Shown here one piece after another: positions 29,705 to 38,600 of a DNA stretch of 45,521 nt; the stretch's first letter is position 1; each line of letters begins with the position of its first letter. The notes under the pieces were generated by a model. It had not been told where the DNA came from and made no database searches. It was given only the letters and a program-made list of their open reading frames with translations. Source of the stretch: Bacteroidaceae bacterium (GTDB taxonomy: Bacteria > Bacteroidota > Bacteroidia > Bacteroidales > Bacteroidaceae); the NCBI GenBank assembly GCA_017509605.1, contig JAFWPH010000054.1:1-45521 (forward strand), given 5' to 3'. The translations under genes were made by a program, and so were the position numbers.

Positions 29705-29780
29705 CCATTGACCATTGAACATTGACCATTGAGCATTGACCATTGAGCATTGACCATTGACCGTTGACCATTGAACATTA
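29705..29780. repeat. Heptamer repeat array (consensus NCATTGA)
   Basis: Ten consecutive 7-base units (CCATTGA with ACATTGA, GCATTGA and CCGTTGA variants) run from 29705 to 29774, followed by a partial unit ACATTA. The array fills the whole gap between tadA and the helicase gene and includes the helicase TTG start at 29771. A minus-strand open frame over it (rich in MVNGQ-like units) is only a reading of the repeat. Confidence 0.9.
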
Positions 29781-31909
29781 AGGACATCGACATATCAACC
29801 CCTGAGTTCAAGCACGCACTCGACCTCGTCACCTTCACCCGCAACTCCATTTTCCTCACAGGAAAAGCAGGAACGGGCAAATCGACATTCTTGAAATATG
29901 TGTGTGCCACAACGAAGAAGAAACATGTGGTGCTGGCACCCACTGGCATTGCTGCCATCAATGCCGGAGGTGCCACCCTGCACAGTTTCTTCAAATTGCC
30001 TTTCTATCCTTTGGTGCCCGACGACAGCCGTTTTTCCTCATCCACCAAGTTGCGGGCTTTCCTCCGATATAACAAAGAGCATTGCAAACTCATCAAAGAA
30101 CTTGAGCTCATCATCATCGACGAGATCTCGATGGTGCGTGCAGATATCATCGACTTCATTGACCGCATCCTTCGTGTCTATTCAGGCAACATGCGCGAGC
30201 CTTTCGGTGGCAAGCAGATGTTGCTGGTAGGCGATGTGTTCCAACTTGAGCCAGTGGTGACGCGTGATGAGAGCGACATCTTGCGGCGATTCTGGGAAAC
30301 GCCCTTTTTCTTCTCAGCCCGTGTGTTTTCCCAAATGCGGTTGGTGAGCATCGAACTGTCAAAGGTCTATCGGCAGACCGACCGCGCTTTCATCACCGTG
30401 CTCGACCATATCCGCACCAACAGCGTATCGGCGCTTGATCTCAAATTGATCAATACAGCCTGTCGGGAACATGACAGTCTGGCCAGTCAAGACATTCAAT
30501 TACCAGTGGAGAACGATGGAGACGAGTCGGTGTCAGCCGAAGAGGAGGACACACCCGGTGAGATGGTTCCTATGGATGAAGTGATGGAGGAGGAACTGGT
30601 CATCACCTTGGCCACCCGCCGTGATACGGTGGACAGTATCAACTCCTCCCGTTTGGCCCGTCTGCCAGGCGATGTCTGCACTTTCATTGGCGAGGTGAAA
30701 GGCGATTTCCCCGAGTCGATGATGCCTACACCCAAGGAACTGGATCTCAAGGTCGGTGCGCAAATCATCTTTGTGAAGAACGACATGGACAAACGATGGG
30801 TCAATGGCACACTGGGCGTGATTACTGGCATTGACACGGAAGGCAAGTACCTTTACATCAGGACGGACACCGGTGAGGATTTTGATGTGGAGAAAGAACA
30901 ATGGGGCAATGTGCGTTATTCGTATAACGAGAAAGAGAAGAAAATCGAGGAAGAGGAACTGGGTGTCTATGTGCAGTTTCCTGTCCGTCTGGCCTGGGCT
31001 ATCACCATTCATAAGAGCCAGGGACTGACTTTTAACCGTGTGAATATCGATATGACTGGTGGTGCTTTCACTGGCGGCCAGTCGTACGTGGCATTGAGCC
31101 GTTGCCGCAGTCTCGAGGGCTTGTCGTTGACCAAGAAGATAGAGCGGAGCGATGTGTTCGTCAACCCAGCCATCGTCGCTTTCGCCCGTCAGTTCAACGA
31201 TCAGCAGGCGGTTGAGCTCGCACTTAAGCATGCCTCTGCCGATATCGCCTATAAAGATGCTGTGGATAGTTTCAACAAGGCCGACTTCGATGCCTTCCTA
31301 TCTCATTTCTTCAAAGCGATCCATTTGCGTTATGATATTGAGAAACCATTGATCAAACGTTTCATCCGTCGAAAGCTTGGAGTGGTGAATAACCTGAAAG
31401 CCAAAAACGATGACTTGAAGTTCCAAATCAGGCAGTTGAGGCAGCAACTCGACACCAAGCAAGAACAACTAAACAAATGCGCTGAGGAATACTACTCGCT
31501 TGGTGAGAGTTGTTTAGAGATGGAGGAACCCGATGCGGCAATCGCCAACTTCAACAAGGCGTTGAATCTCAATCCTATGTATGTGGATGCCTACGTGGCA
31601 AGAGGGATGACTGAAAGCCGTTGTGGAAAATACAACGATGCCGTTGGCTCTTTCAACAAGGCTTTATCCATCAACCCGGTTCATTTCAAAGCACTTTACC
31701 AACGTGGTAAAGCACTTTTGGCATTGGGCAACCTTGATGCTGCCGCCGCTGATGCAGATAAAGCCACGTCGCTCAAGGACGACAATATACCCGCGCATGA
31801 GCTCTTTGCCGACATCCTCACCCGTCAGGAGAAACTTGAGGAGGCTTCCATCCACTATGCCATTGCCGAGCAACTCAAGTCCAGGAAAAAACGCAAGAAG
31901 AAAGGCTGA
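29771..31909 (+). CDS. Pif1/RecD-like SF1B helicase with C-terminal TPRs
   Basis: 712 residues. The helicase core has Walker A GKAGTGKST at 31-39, a motif Ia region APTGIAAINAGGATLHSFF, Walker B IIIDEISMVRAD near 115, GDVFQLEPV, and the C-terminal motifs AITIHKSQGLTF (near 411) and YVALSRC. This is the Pif1-like 5'-3' DNA helicase pattern. After a coiled coil (about 545-575) come at least three TPR units (about 575-700). The start must be TTG at 29771: a stop codon lies two codons upstream and no ATG occurs before the Walker A motif. The helicase-TPR fusion suggests protein-guided recruitment; the partner is unknown. Confidence 0.85.
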   Translation: MNIKDIDISTPEFKHALDLVTFTRNSIFLTGKAGTGKSTFLKYVCATTKKKHVVLAPTGIAAINAGGATLHSFFKLPFYPLVPDDSRFSSSTKLRAFLRYNKEHCKLIKELELIIIDEISMVRADIIDFIDRILRVYSGNMREPFGGKQMLLVGDVFQLEPVVTRDESDILRRFWETPFFFSARVFSQMRLVSIELSKVYRQTDRAFITVLDHIRTNSVSALDLKLINTACREHDSLASQDIQLPVENDGDESVSAEEEDTPGEMVPMDEVMEEELVITLATRRDTVDSINSSRLARLPGDVCTFIGEVKGDFPESMMPTPKELDLKVGAQIIFVKNDMDKRWVNGTLGVITGIDTEGKYLYIRTDTGEDFDVEKEQWGNVRYSYNEKEKKIEEEELGVYVQFPVRLAWAITIHKSQGLTFNRVNIDMTGGAFTGGQSYVALSRCRSLEGLSLTKKIERSDVFVNPAIVAFARQFNDQQAVELALKHASADIAYKDAVDSFNKADFDAFLSHFFKAIHLRYDIEKPLIKRFIRRKLGVVNNLKAKNDDLKFQIRQLRQQLDTKQEQLNKCAEEYYSLGESCLEMEEPDAAIANFNKALNLNPMYVDAYVARGMTESRCGKYNDAVGSFNKALSINPVHFKALYQRGKALLALGNLDAAAADADKATSLKDDNIPAHELFADILTRQEKLEEASIHYAIAEQLKSRKKRKKKG

Positions 31910-31938
31910 GCAGCATCGTCGCAACGTATACCCTGGCC

Positions 31939-32682
31939 TTATCCCATCATTTCCATCAACATTTCTATTCCGCTTTTCGACAATTCAAGCATTTGCAGTT
32001 TTCCGTCTTTTGACTGAAGGGTGCAGGTGTGCTGTTGTTGGTTCAGACGATAGACCTTGGACAAGTTGATGATAGTGCTTCGGTCCACTCTGACGAAGAT
32101 GTCATTAGGCAGACGTTGTTGCAATGAGAGGAGATTCTCCAACACCAAGTCTTTGCTCATGAAGGTAGTGATTTTTGCATAGTTTCCATCAGCCTTGATG
32201 AAAGCGATGTCGTCGGCTGCAATCAGAATCTTGCCGTTGCTCGTCTTGAAACTCATTTTTTCAGGCAAGGAGGGCTGGTCTGGTGTCTCCGCTTCTGCTC
32301 TGTCCGTCGCTTTGGCGATGGCTGCGGCCAATTCCCCTTTGTCTATGGGTTTCAGAAGATAGTCCACCGCTGAGAGCTTGATGGCGCTCATCAGGTATTT
32401 GCGGTCGGAATAGGCGGTGGTGAAGATGATGTAGGGTAGTGGAATTGTCTGTTTCAGTTCGTCGAGTAATTGGATGGAATCGCGTCCTTGCAGTTGGATG
32501 TCGAGGAACACGAGGTCGGGACGATTCTTCAGGATGCTTTCGAGTGCGGTGTCATAATTATCGCATGAATCCACCACCTCCAGCGCATGACGGAAATCCT
32601 CCAGTTTCTTCAAAAGCGACAGACGAGGAAGGCGTTCATCCTCTACGACGATGGTTGTGAGTTTATGATTAGTCTTTTCCAT
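31939..32682 (-). CDS. LytTR-type response regulator
   Basis: 247 residues. The receiver domain (about 8-125) has acidic Glu14/Asp15, phosphoacceptor Asp61 (LVFLDIQLQG), Thr88 or Thr89, and Lys111 (DYLLKPID). A LytTR DNA-binding domain (about 140-247) follows: KMSFKTSNGKILIAADDIAFIKADGNY-like start and VRVDRSTIINLSKV. The frame extends upstream into the kinase gene, but MEKTNHKLTTIVVEDE is the natural start, four bases after the kinase stop. Regulators of this class bind pairs of 9-bp direct repeats with 12-bp spacers; such repeats lie upstream of the kinase gene at 35453-35503. Confidence 0.92.
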   Translation of the reverse strand: MEKTNHKLTTIVVEDERLPRLSLLKKLEDFRHALEVVDSCDNYDTALESILKNRPDLVFLDIQLQGRDSIQLLDELKQTIPLPYIIFTTAYSDRKYLMSAIKLSAVDYLLKPIDKGELAAAIAKATDRAEAETPDQPSLPEKMSFKTSNGKILIAADDIAFIKADGNYAKITTFMSKDLVLENLLSLQQRLPNDIFVRVDRSTIINLSKVYRLNQQQHTCTLQSKDGKLQMLELSKSGIEMLMEMMG

Positions 32683-32686
32683 TTGT

Positions 32687-35383
32687 TCAGTATTTGTAAG
32701 CTGTTGGTACCCAAATCTCGAAACAAGTGCCAGCTGGCCTTCCGTCAGCATCGGTCAGGTCAATGACGTTCTGCTTGATTTTATGGTTGTTGGTTTGGTT
32801 ATACAGTTCAATCTGTTGCTTAAGAATCTTCAGTCCCTGCTTTGTGGAGTTATTGCCACTAAGGGCTGCTGCCTCGGTCCGTCCAACACCGTCGTCCTTC
32901 ACTGCCACCAGCACCCCGTCAGCGCCATCCCTTTGCATTCGTGAGATAATGACCTCCACGTTCCCTGTGCCCACTTTGTTGGCGATGCCATGCTTCACTG
33001 CATTCTGGCAATAAGTGTGCAGGATCATGGTAGGCAACTTCACATTCTGGTCCACATCTTCGGCCACATCAATGCGGTATTGCAACCGTTCGCCATAACG
33101 TAACTGTTCCAGTTCGAGGTATGCGCGGACATAGTCTATCTCCTCAGCTATGGAACGCGACGGAAGGTTGATGTCGGTGAGGGTTTGGTTCGTGAAGTCG
33201 GAGTAGAGTTTCATATAATGGGTAGCCTCATCAGCCGAGTTGTTCATCACGAAATATTCAATGCTTGCCAGCACATTCGAATGGAAATGCGGAATGGCTT
33301 TCAAGCGTATGGCACTCAGCTGGAGCTCTTTTTGTCTTTTCTCACGGAGCAGGTCAATCATTTTCTTCTTGGCTTGTCTTTGTTCAAACCATCGTGCCAA
33401 GCGCCATACGACCAGTGAAAGAAGGCATGCTCCTACAATCCACATCCACCATTGTTTCCACCATGGTCTTGGCGTCTCCACAATGGTCGATTGGCGGTTG
33501 TTGTCAATCAAGTGTGCTGGGTTGAAGGATGTCAATTCTTCCAATCCTGCCAGCCACACCGTGCCGTCCTCGCTCTCTGCCATCGTACTCATCAGGGGTT
33601 CAATCATGGTGAATCCGTTCTGCGAGTCAAACCAGCAAGGGTCGCTTGCATGGCATTGCTCATCGATGCGTGCTACAAGAAGCCCGTCGATGGCTGCAAC
33701 AATCAGATAACCGTAAGGGGAGGCATGTATGGTGCGTATCTCGTGACCAGCCAGCATGGGCAAGAGCTCTGCTATCGCTGACACCTTCCCTTCGTGGATG
33801 TAGAATACGGAGTCCCCTAAGGCAAAAATAACGTTGCCCATGTTGTCGTTGGTCATGGTTGTGATGACTTGGGCTGTTGGTGTGTCCTTGATTTTCTTGA
33901 CATCGATTTTACCATTGTCTGTTTCCGTCAGGCAGAATAATCCAGGAGTGCTGCTTACCCAAAGCCTTCCTTGTCCGTCGTCAGCGGCGCACCAAGGTCT
34001 CGGAATCTCTGTGGTCAGCGTGTCGAGCAATCCGTTAGTCGGATGGTAAGCAAGGATGCTGTTGCGCGTGCCGATAATCAGGCGTTCAGATTGCGGAGAT
34101 GTGTTGTCCTTGGCTTTGACCACGAACTGGTATTTGTCGAACGGCAGTCCCAGCCATTGCATTGTGTCGCCTTGCACGGTGGCGATGTCACCATTGCCGG
34201 CCAGATAGACCTTGTCGCCGATGGTAGCCGAACTGGGCGCATAGTAATTGCCTTCGATACTGCTGATCACATGATCGTCAACGATGACCTTGCCGTTGAG
34301 CGACCCCATGACGAGCCGTCCATTGCATGTGGCCACCGCTCGCACAATATCGTTCTTATCGGTCAAATGGTGGTTGGTGAAGTTGTAGCTGAAGAAGCAA
34401 TACGCACCTTGGTAGGTGGCCAACCAGAGTCGGTCCCATTTGTCGATGAACACTCCTTTAATCATGTTGAAGCCGGTTCCCAACTGCTGCATGGGGTTGG
34501 CTGCTTGGCTATCGTAGAGCCAGAGGGTGTGGGAGTCGGCGATGACGAGTTGGCCCTGATTGTTCTGTCTGACGAACAATCCGTAGTCGGGTGCCTCGAA
34601 ATGATGTTCATACAGCGGTTTGATACTGTCTCCCTCTATCGTGTAGATTCCGTCGGTAGCCAGAGCACAGAGTGTGTTGCCCATTCGAACCAGAGAGAAC
34701 ACGTCGTCTTTGTCTGTCAACAAGTGGTCGCGGTCGTCTTTGATGACATAAAGCCCCTGTGGAGTCGGCACATAGATGCCCGTTGTGTCGATATACATCT
34801 TTCGGTCGGGTGTCATTTCGTCCAACAAGGGGTTCTCCATGATGCTCTTGAAACCTTCGGCTTCTATCTTGCAGAGTTGTCTGTTCTGTTCCTGACGGTC
34901 CTCCAAAAGCACATAACCTGCGGGTAGGTCAGCGGAGTTGAAGTTGTTGAGCAACAGATGCCCCAGGGGGTCGATTTGCTCCTTTTTTACAGAATTCCCT
35001 TTGACGTGCCATTGACGAATGAATCCCATGGCGCGTATTTCCCTGTCTTCGGGATCCTTACCGACATTTATTTCCTGGAATCCCACGATGTTCTCTCGCT
35101 TTCCCCCAAGAAACGGTGTCAATGTTCGTCCGTCGTAACGCACGAAGCCCGACAACGTACCTATATATATATACCCGTGCGAGTCCTGCCAGATTATTTC
35201 TGTCTGCATCTGTGGCAATCTGTCATGGGTGGTGAATCGACGGTAACTCAATCCACTCTGGACGGGAGGTTCGTCCATATCAAGCCTGTCTGCCTCCGCT
35301 GAAGGCAGAAACGGCATGGCGATAGTTTCAGTGATAAAGACCGCCATACAGAGTAGGAAGTGGAGTAGTCTTTTCTTGTTCAT
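32687..35383 (-). CDS. Membrane sensor histidine kinase with periplasmic propeller, LytS/YehU-like kinase domain
   Basis: 898 residues. A signal peptide or anchor (1-24) precedes a large periplasmic beta-propeller sensor (about 40-620) of two-component-regulator propeller blades (e.g. TEIIWQDSHGYIYIGT, GRLWVSSTPGLFCL). One membrane span lies near 640-662 (WWMWIVGACLLSLVVW). The cytosolic part is a His_kinase domain with the phosphoacceptor region AIPHFHSN (His699; most relatives read NPHFLFN) and an ATPase domain with CQNAVKHGI and DDGVG. It is followed after four bases by its LytTR regulator. No hybrid receiver is present. The ligand is unknown; propeller sensors in Bacteroidota often respond to carbohydrates. 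Confidence 0.88.
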   Translation of the reverse strand: MNKKRLLHFLLCMAVFITETIAMPFLPSAEADRLDMDEPPVQSGLSYRRFTTHDRLPQMQTEIIWQDSHGYIYIGTLSGFVRYDGRTLTPFLGGKRENIVGFQEINVGKDPEDREIRAMGFIRQWHVKGNSVKKEQIDPLGHLLLNNFNSADLPAGYVLLEDRQEQNRQLCKIEAEGFKSIMENPLLDEMTPDRKMYIDTTGIYVPTPQGLYVIKDDRDHLLTDKDDVFSLVRMGNTLCALATDGIYTIEGDSIKPLYEHHFEAPDYGLFVRQNNQGQLVIADSHTLWLYDSQAANPMQQLGTGFNMIKGVFIDKWDRLWLATYQGAYCFFSYNFTNHHLTDKNDIVRAVATCNGRLVMGSLNGKVIVDDHVISSIEGNYYAPSSATIGDKVYLAGNGDIATVQGDTMQWLGLPFDKYQFVVKAKDNTSPQSERLIIGTRNSILAYHPTNGLLDTLTTEIPRPWCAADDGQGRLWVSSTPGLFCLTETDNGKIDVKKIKDTPTAQVITTMTNDNMGNVIFALGDSVFYIHEGKVSAIAELLPMLAGHEIRTIHASPYGYLIVAAIDGLLVARIDEQCHASDPCWFDSQNGFTMIEPLMSTMAESEDGTVWLAGLEELTSFNPAHLIDNNRQSTIVETPRPWWKQWWMWIVGACLLSLVVWRLARWFEQRQAKKKMIDLLREKRQKELQLSAIRLKAIPHFHSNVLASIEYFVMNNSADEATHYMKLYSDFTNQTLTDINLPSRSIAEEIDYVRAYLELEQLRYGERLQYRIDVAEDVDQNVKLPTMILHTYCQNAVKHGIANKVGTGNVEVIISRMQRDGADGVLVAVKDDGVGRTEAAALSGNNSTKQGLKILKQQIELYNQTNNHKIKQNVIDLTDADGRPAGTCFEIWVPTAYKY

Positions 35384-35389
35384 CGACTA

Positions 35390-35397
35390 CAAAATTA
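35390..35397 (-). promoter_or_regulatory. Possible -7 element of the kinase/regulator operon
   Basis: TAATTTTG on the minus strand fits TAnnTTTG but ends only seven bases before the start codon, which would give a leaderless message. No -33 element was recognised. Weak evidence. Confidence 0.3.
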
Positions 35398-35452
35398 CAA
35401 CTATTATTCCATTCAGACCTCATTTTCTGTGTGGTTGGAATCACTTTTTTCC

Positions 35453-35503
35453 TTTCGTCACGTGAAACGCGTGTTTCGTCACTCGCAGACCACGCTTCGT
35501 CAA
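35453..35503. promoter_or_regulatory. Predicted LytTR operator: three 9-bp direct repeats at 21-bp spacing
   Basis: TTTCGTCAC at 35453-35461, an identical copy at 35474-35482, and CTTCGTCAA at 35495-35503 are separated by exactly 12 bases each. LytTR regulators such as AgrA bind pairs of 9-bp direct repeats with 12-bp spacers. The array lies in the region between the divergent kinase/LytTR operon (start 35383) and the T9SS protein gene (start 35638). The geometry is seen directly; binding is inferred. Confidence 0.6.
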
Positions 35504-35637
35504 AATGTACTTTTTGAAGACCTCGTGACTCGTGGATTCTTTCTAATTTTATACCCACAAAACCGTTTTTGAGGTTCAATCATACAAAATCGGCAACTTT
35601 TGATATAATTTATGTTTAACTAATAACTCATCGTTTT

Positions 35638-38600
35638 ATGAAACACTTTAAATTACTCATGACACTCGCCTTGCTGCTTGTGCCCCTTTCGGGTATAGCG
35701 CAGTATTGGGAGAGCGGAACGACGAGAACGGTTTCGTTCTACAATTACACTTCTGGCAGCAGACATTATTCGAGGACCGAGATGTCCTATTACGTCAACG
35801 TGGAGGAGGACGGCGTCCTGCAGTTTTCGTGGGCATCGGTGGAAGCCGCCAAGGCCCACTATATCGGGATTTACTTCAATGACACGTTTATGGCGGACTT
35901 CAACCAGACAACGGGTTCTTTCACCGACGTGGCCAAAGGCATTTATCGGATTCGTCTGACAGGCTACCCCATCGACAGTAAGGGTTATGGCGGCAATGTG
36001 GTATTCAGTTATATCTACAGCCCCGCTGCATGGAAAAACGACCCCGAATCCAACGACACGTGGGACAAAGGCACTCTGATCAAGAACGGTGACGAGCAGC
36101 AAGGCCATTTGGGCTATCGACAAGGCAACTATACTGACAACGAAGACTGGTACAAGATAGAAGTTCCAGACGAGGGTACAGTGACAATCTCCACCACCAC
36201 CTGTGTCAGTGCAACCGAAAACCTTCGCCTCTACTATTTAGGGATGTACACCCCGAATGATGAAGCTACGAATGTGAATCTCCGCAACGACAAGAACATG
36301 GACGGTGGCGGTAAGGACACCACTGTGGTCTATACCGTTCCCGATTGCGCCCCTGGCACCTATTACGTTCGTTTGCGTCGCACCAACGGACATGGCAGTT
36401 ATAAGTTGAAATACACGTTCACTCCCAGTTCCCACAAGGCCGATGCCCCCGACAACGACGTTTGGAACAAGTCGCTCGACCTGACACTCGACACTCCGAC
36501 CCAGGGAAGAATGGGTTATAATTACTTCAACAGCACAGACATAGAAGACTGGTACAAGATAGAAGTGCCGGCAGATGGCAAACTCACCTTCTTGACCAAG
36601 AGCGAGCCCACGTTGAGACTCTACTATTTAGGGATGTACACCCCGAATGCCGATGGTACGAATGTGAATCTCCGCAACGACAAGAACATGGACGGTGGCG
36701 GTAAGGATACCACCGTGGTGTATGAGGTGCCCAACGTTTCGAGCGGCATTTACTATGTCAGGTTGCGTCGGACCAACGGTTACGGTGGTTACACCCTCAC
36801 CTGCTATTTCACCAGCCATGCTGATGAGGCCGACCCCGAGCCCAACAACGACTGGAAGAGCGCCATCGCCCTGAAGAGCGGACCAGCAGTGACAGGTCAG
36901 TTGGGTTACGACTACAACAGCAACACCGACACCGAGGACTGGTACAAGATAGAGGTTCCAAAGGAAGGCACAGCCGTCTTCAGCCTGAAGTCTGAGACTA
37001 CGCTTCGTCTGTACTATTTAGGTCTATACACCCTGAATAGTGCAGGAACGAACGTGGATTTACGCAATGACAAGAACATGGACGGCGGTGGCAAGGACAC
37101 CACTGTGGTCTATACCGTACCGAACTGCGCTCCCGGCACTTATTATGTCCGTTTGCGCCGGACCAACGGCTACGGCACCTATTCCATGCACTATGTGTTC
37201 AATCCCAATACGCATGAGAACGATCCCGAACCCAACGACACTTGGGACAAGGCCTCGCTTATCGCCAACGGGACCACACAGGAAGGCTGTTTAGGTTATC
37301 ACCACCATGGCAACTATGACTCAGAGGACTGGTTCAAGATTGAGGTTCCCGATGAAGGCACAGTGACATTCTCCACCACTGCCGAGCCGTCGCTCCGTCT
37401 CTACTATTTAGGCATGTACACCCCGAATGACGAAGGCACGAGAGTGAATCTCCGCAACGACAAGAACATGGATGCCGTTGGAAAAGACACCACTATGGTC
37501 TATACCGTGACGGACTGCTCTCCTGGCACCTATTACATCCGCCTCCGCTGGACCAACGGTGTAGGAGGCTACAAACTCGGCTACACCTTCACCCCCAATT
37601 CTCATGGCCAGGACCATCTCGACAACAATACCTGGGACAAGGCCACACTCATCGAAGCAGGAACCATCCAGCAAGGACGTTTAGGCTACAACTATTTCAA
37701 CAGCACCGATCCGGAGGATTGGTTCAAGATTGAAGTCCCTGATGAAGGTACGGTGACATTCTCCACCACTGCCGAGCCGTCGCTCCGTCTCTATTATTTA
37801 GGCATGTACACCCCAAATGCAGATGGTATGAACGTGAATCTCCGCAACGACAGGAACATGGATGCCGTTGGAGAAGACACCACCATGGTCTATACCGTGC
37901 CGGACTGCGCGCCAGGCACCTATTACATCCGCCTGCGCAGGACCAACGGTGTTGGCGGTTATGACCTTCGTTATGACTTCACCCCCAACATCTATGGCCC
38001 AGACTCCTTCGATAACGATACTTGGGACAAAGCCACCGAATTAGCCGCGGGTTCCACGCAGCAAGGTCGCTTGGGCTACAATTACTTCAACAGCACCGAC
38101 AATGAGGACTGGTACAAGATTGAGGTGCCATACGTTGGTAATATCACCCTGACCACCAGCAGTGAAAGCGCTCTTCGTCTTTACTATTTGGGCTTGTATA
38201 TTCCCAATGAAGCGGGAACAGGTGTCAATTTGCGTGTGGACAAGAACATGGACGGTGGTGGCAAAGACACTACCGTGGTTTACCAAATCAACAACCTTGG
38301 AGCCGGCACTTACTACTTGAGGCAGCGTCGCACAAACGGAGTTGGAGGCTATACGCTGAAATACGACTATGAGCGCAATCCCTATGACCGCGAGAACATC
38401 CAGAACGGCACATTCGCCACACGTTATCAGTTGGAGGAGGGCAAACTTGTCAGCACCACGCTTGGCTACACCTATCGTTCACAGAACAACGAGGACTGGT
38501 ACGACTTAGGTATGATGCACGGACGGCAGATTGACGTGACCATCTTCCCCGACACCACACGTCAACTTATCATCGGCGTTCCGGCGCTCTACGTTTATGA

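Noticed and set aside
29705..29780. CRISPR-like regular array
   Set aside because: Units are 7 bases with no spacers, so this is a minisatellite.
29593..29994. Minus-strand open frame with MVNGQ-like repeats across the heptamer array
   Set aside because: It is the translation of the 7-base repeat plus antisense of tadA and the helicase; not a gene.
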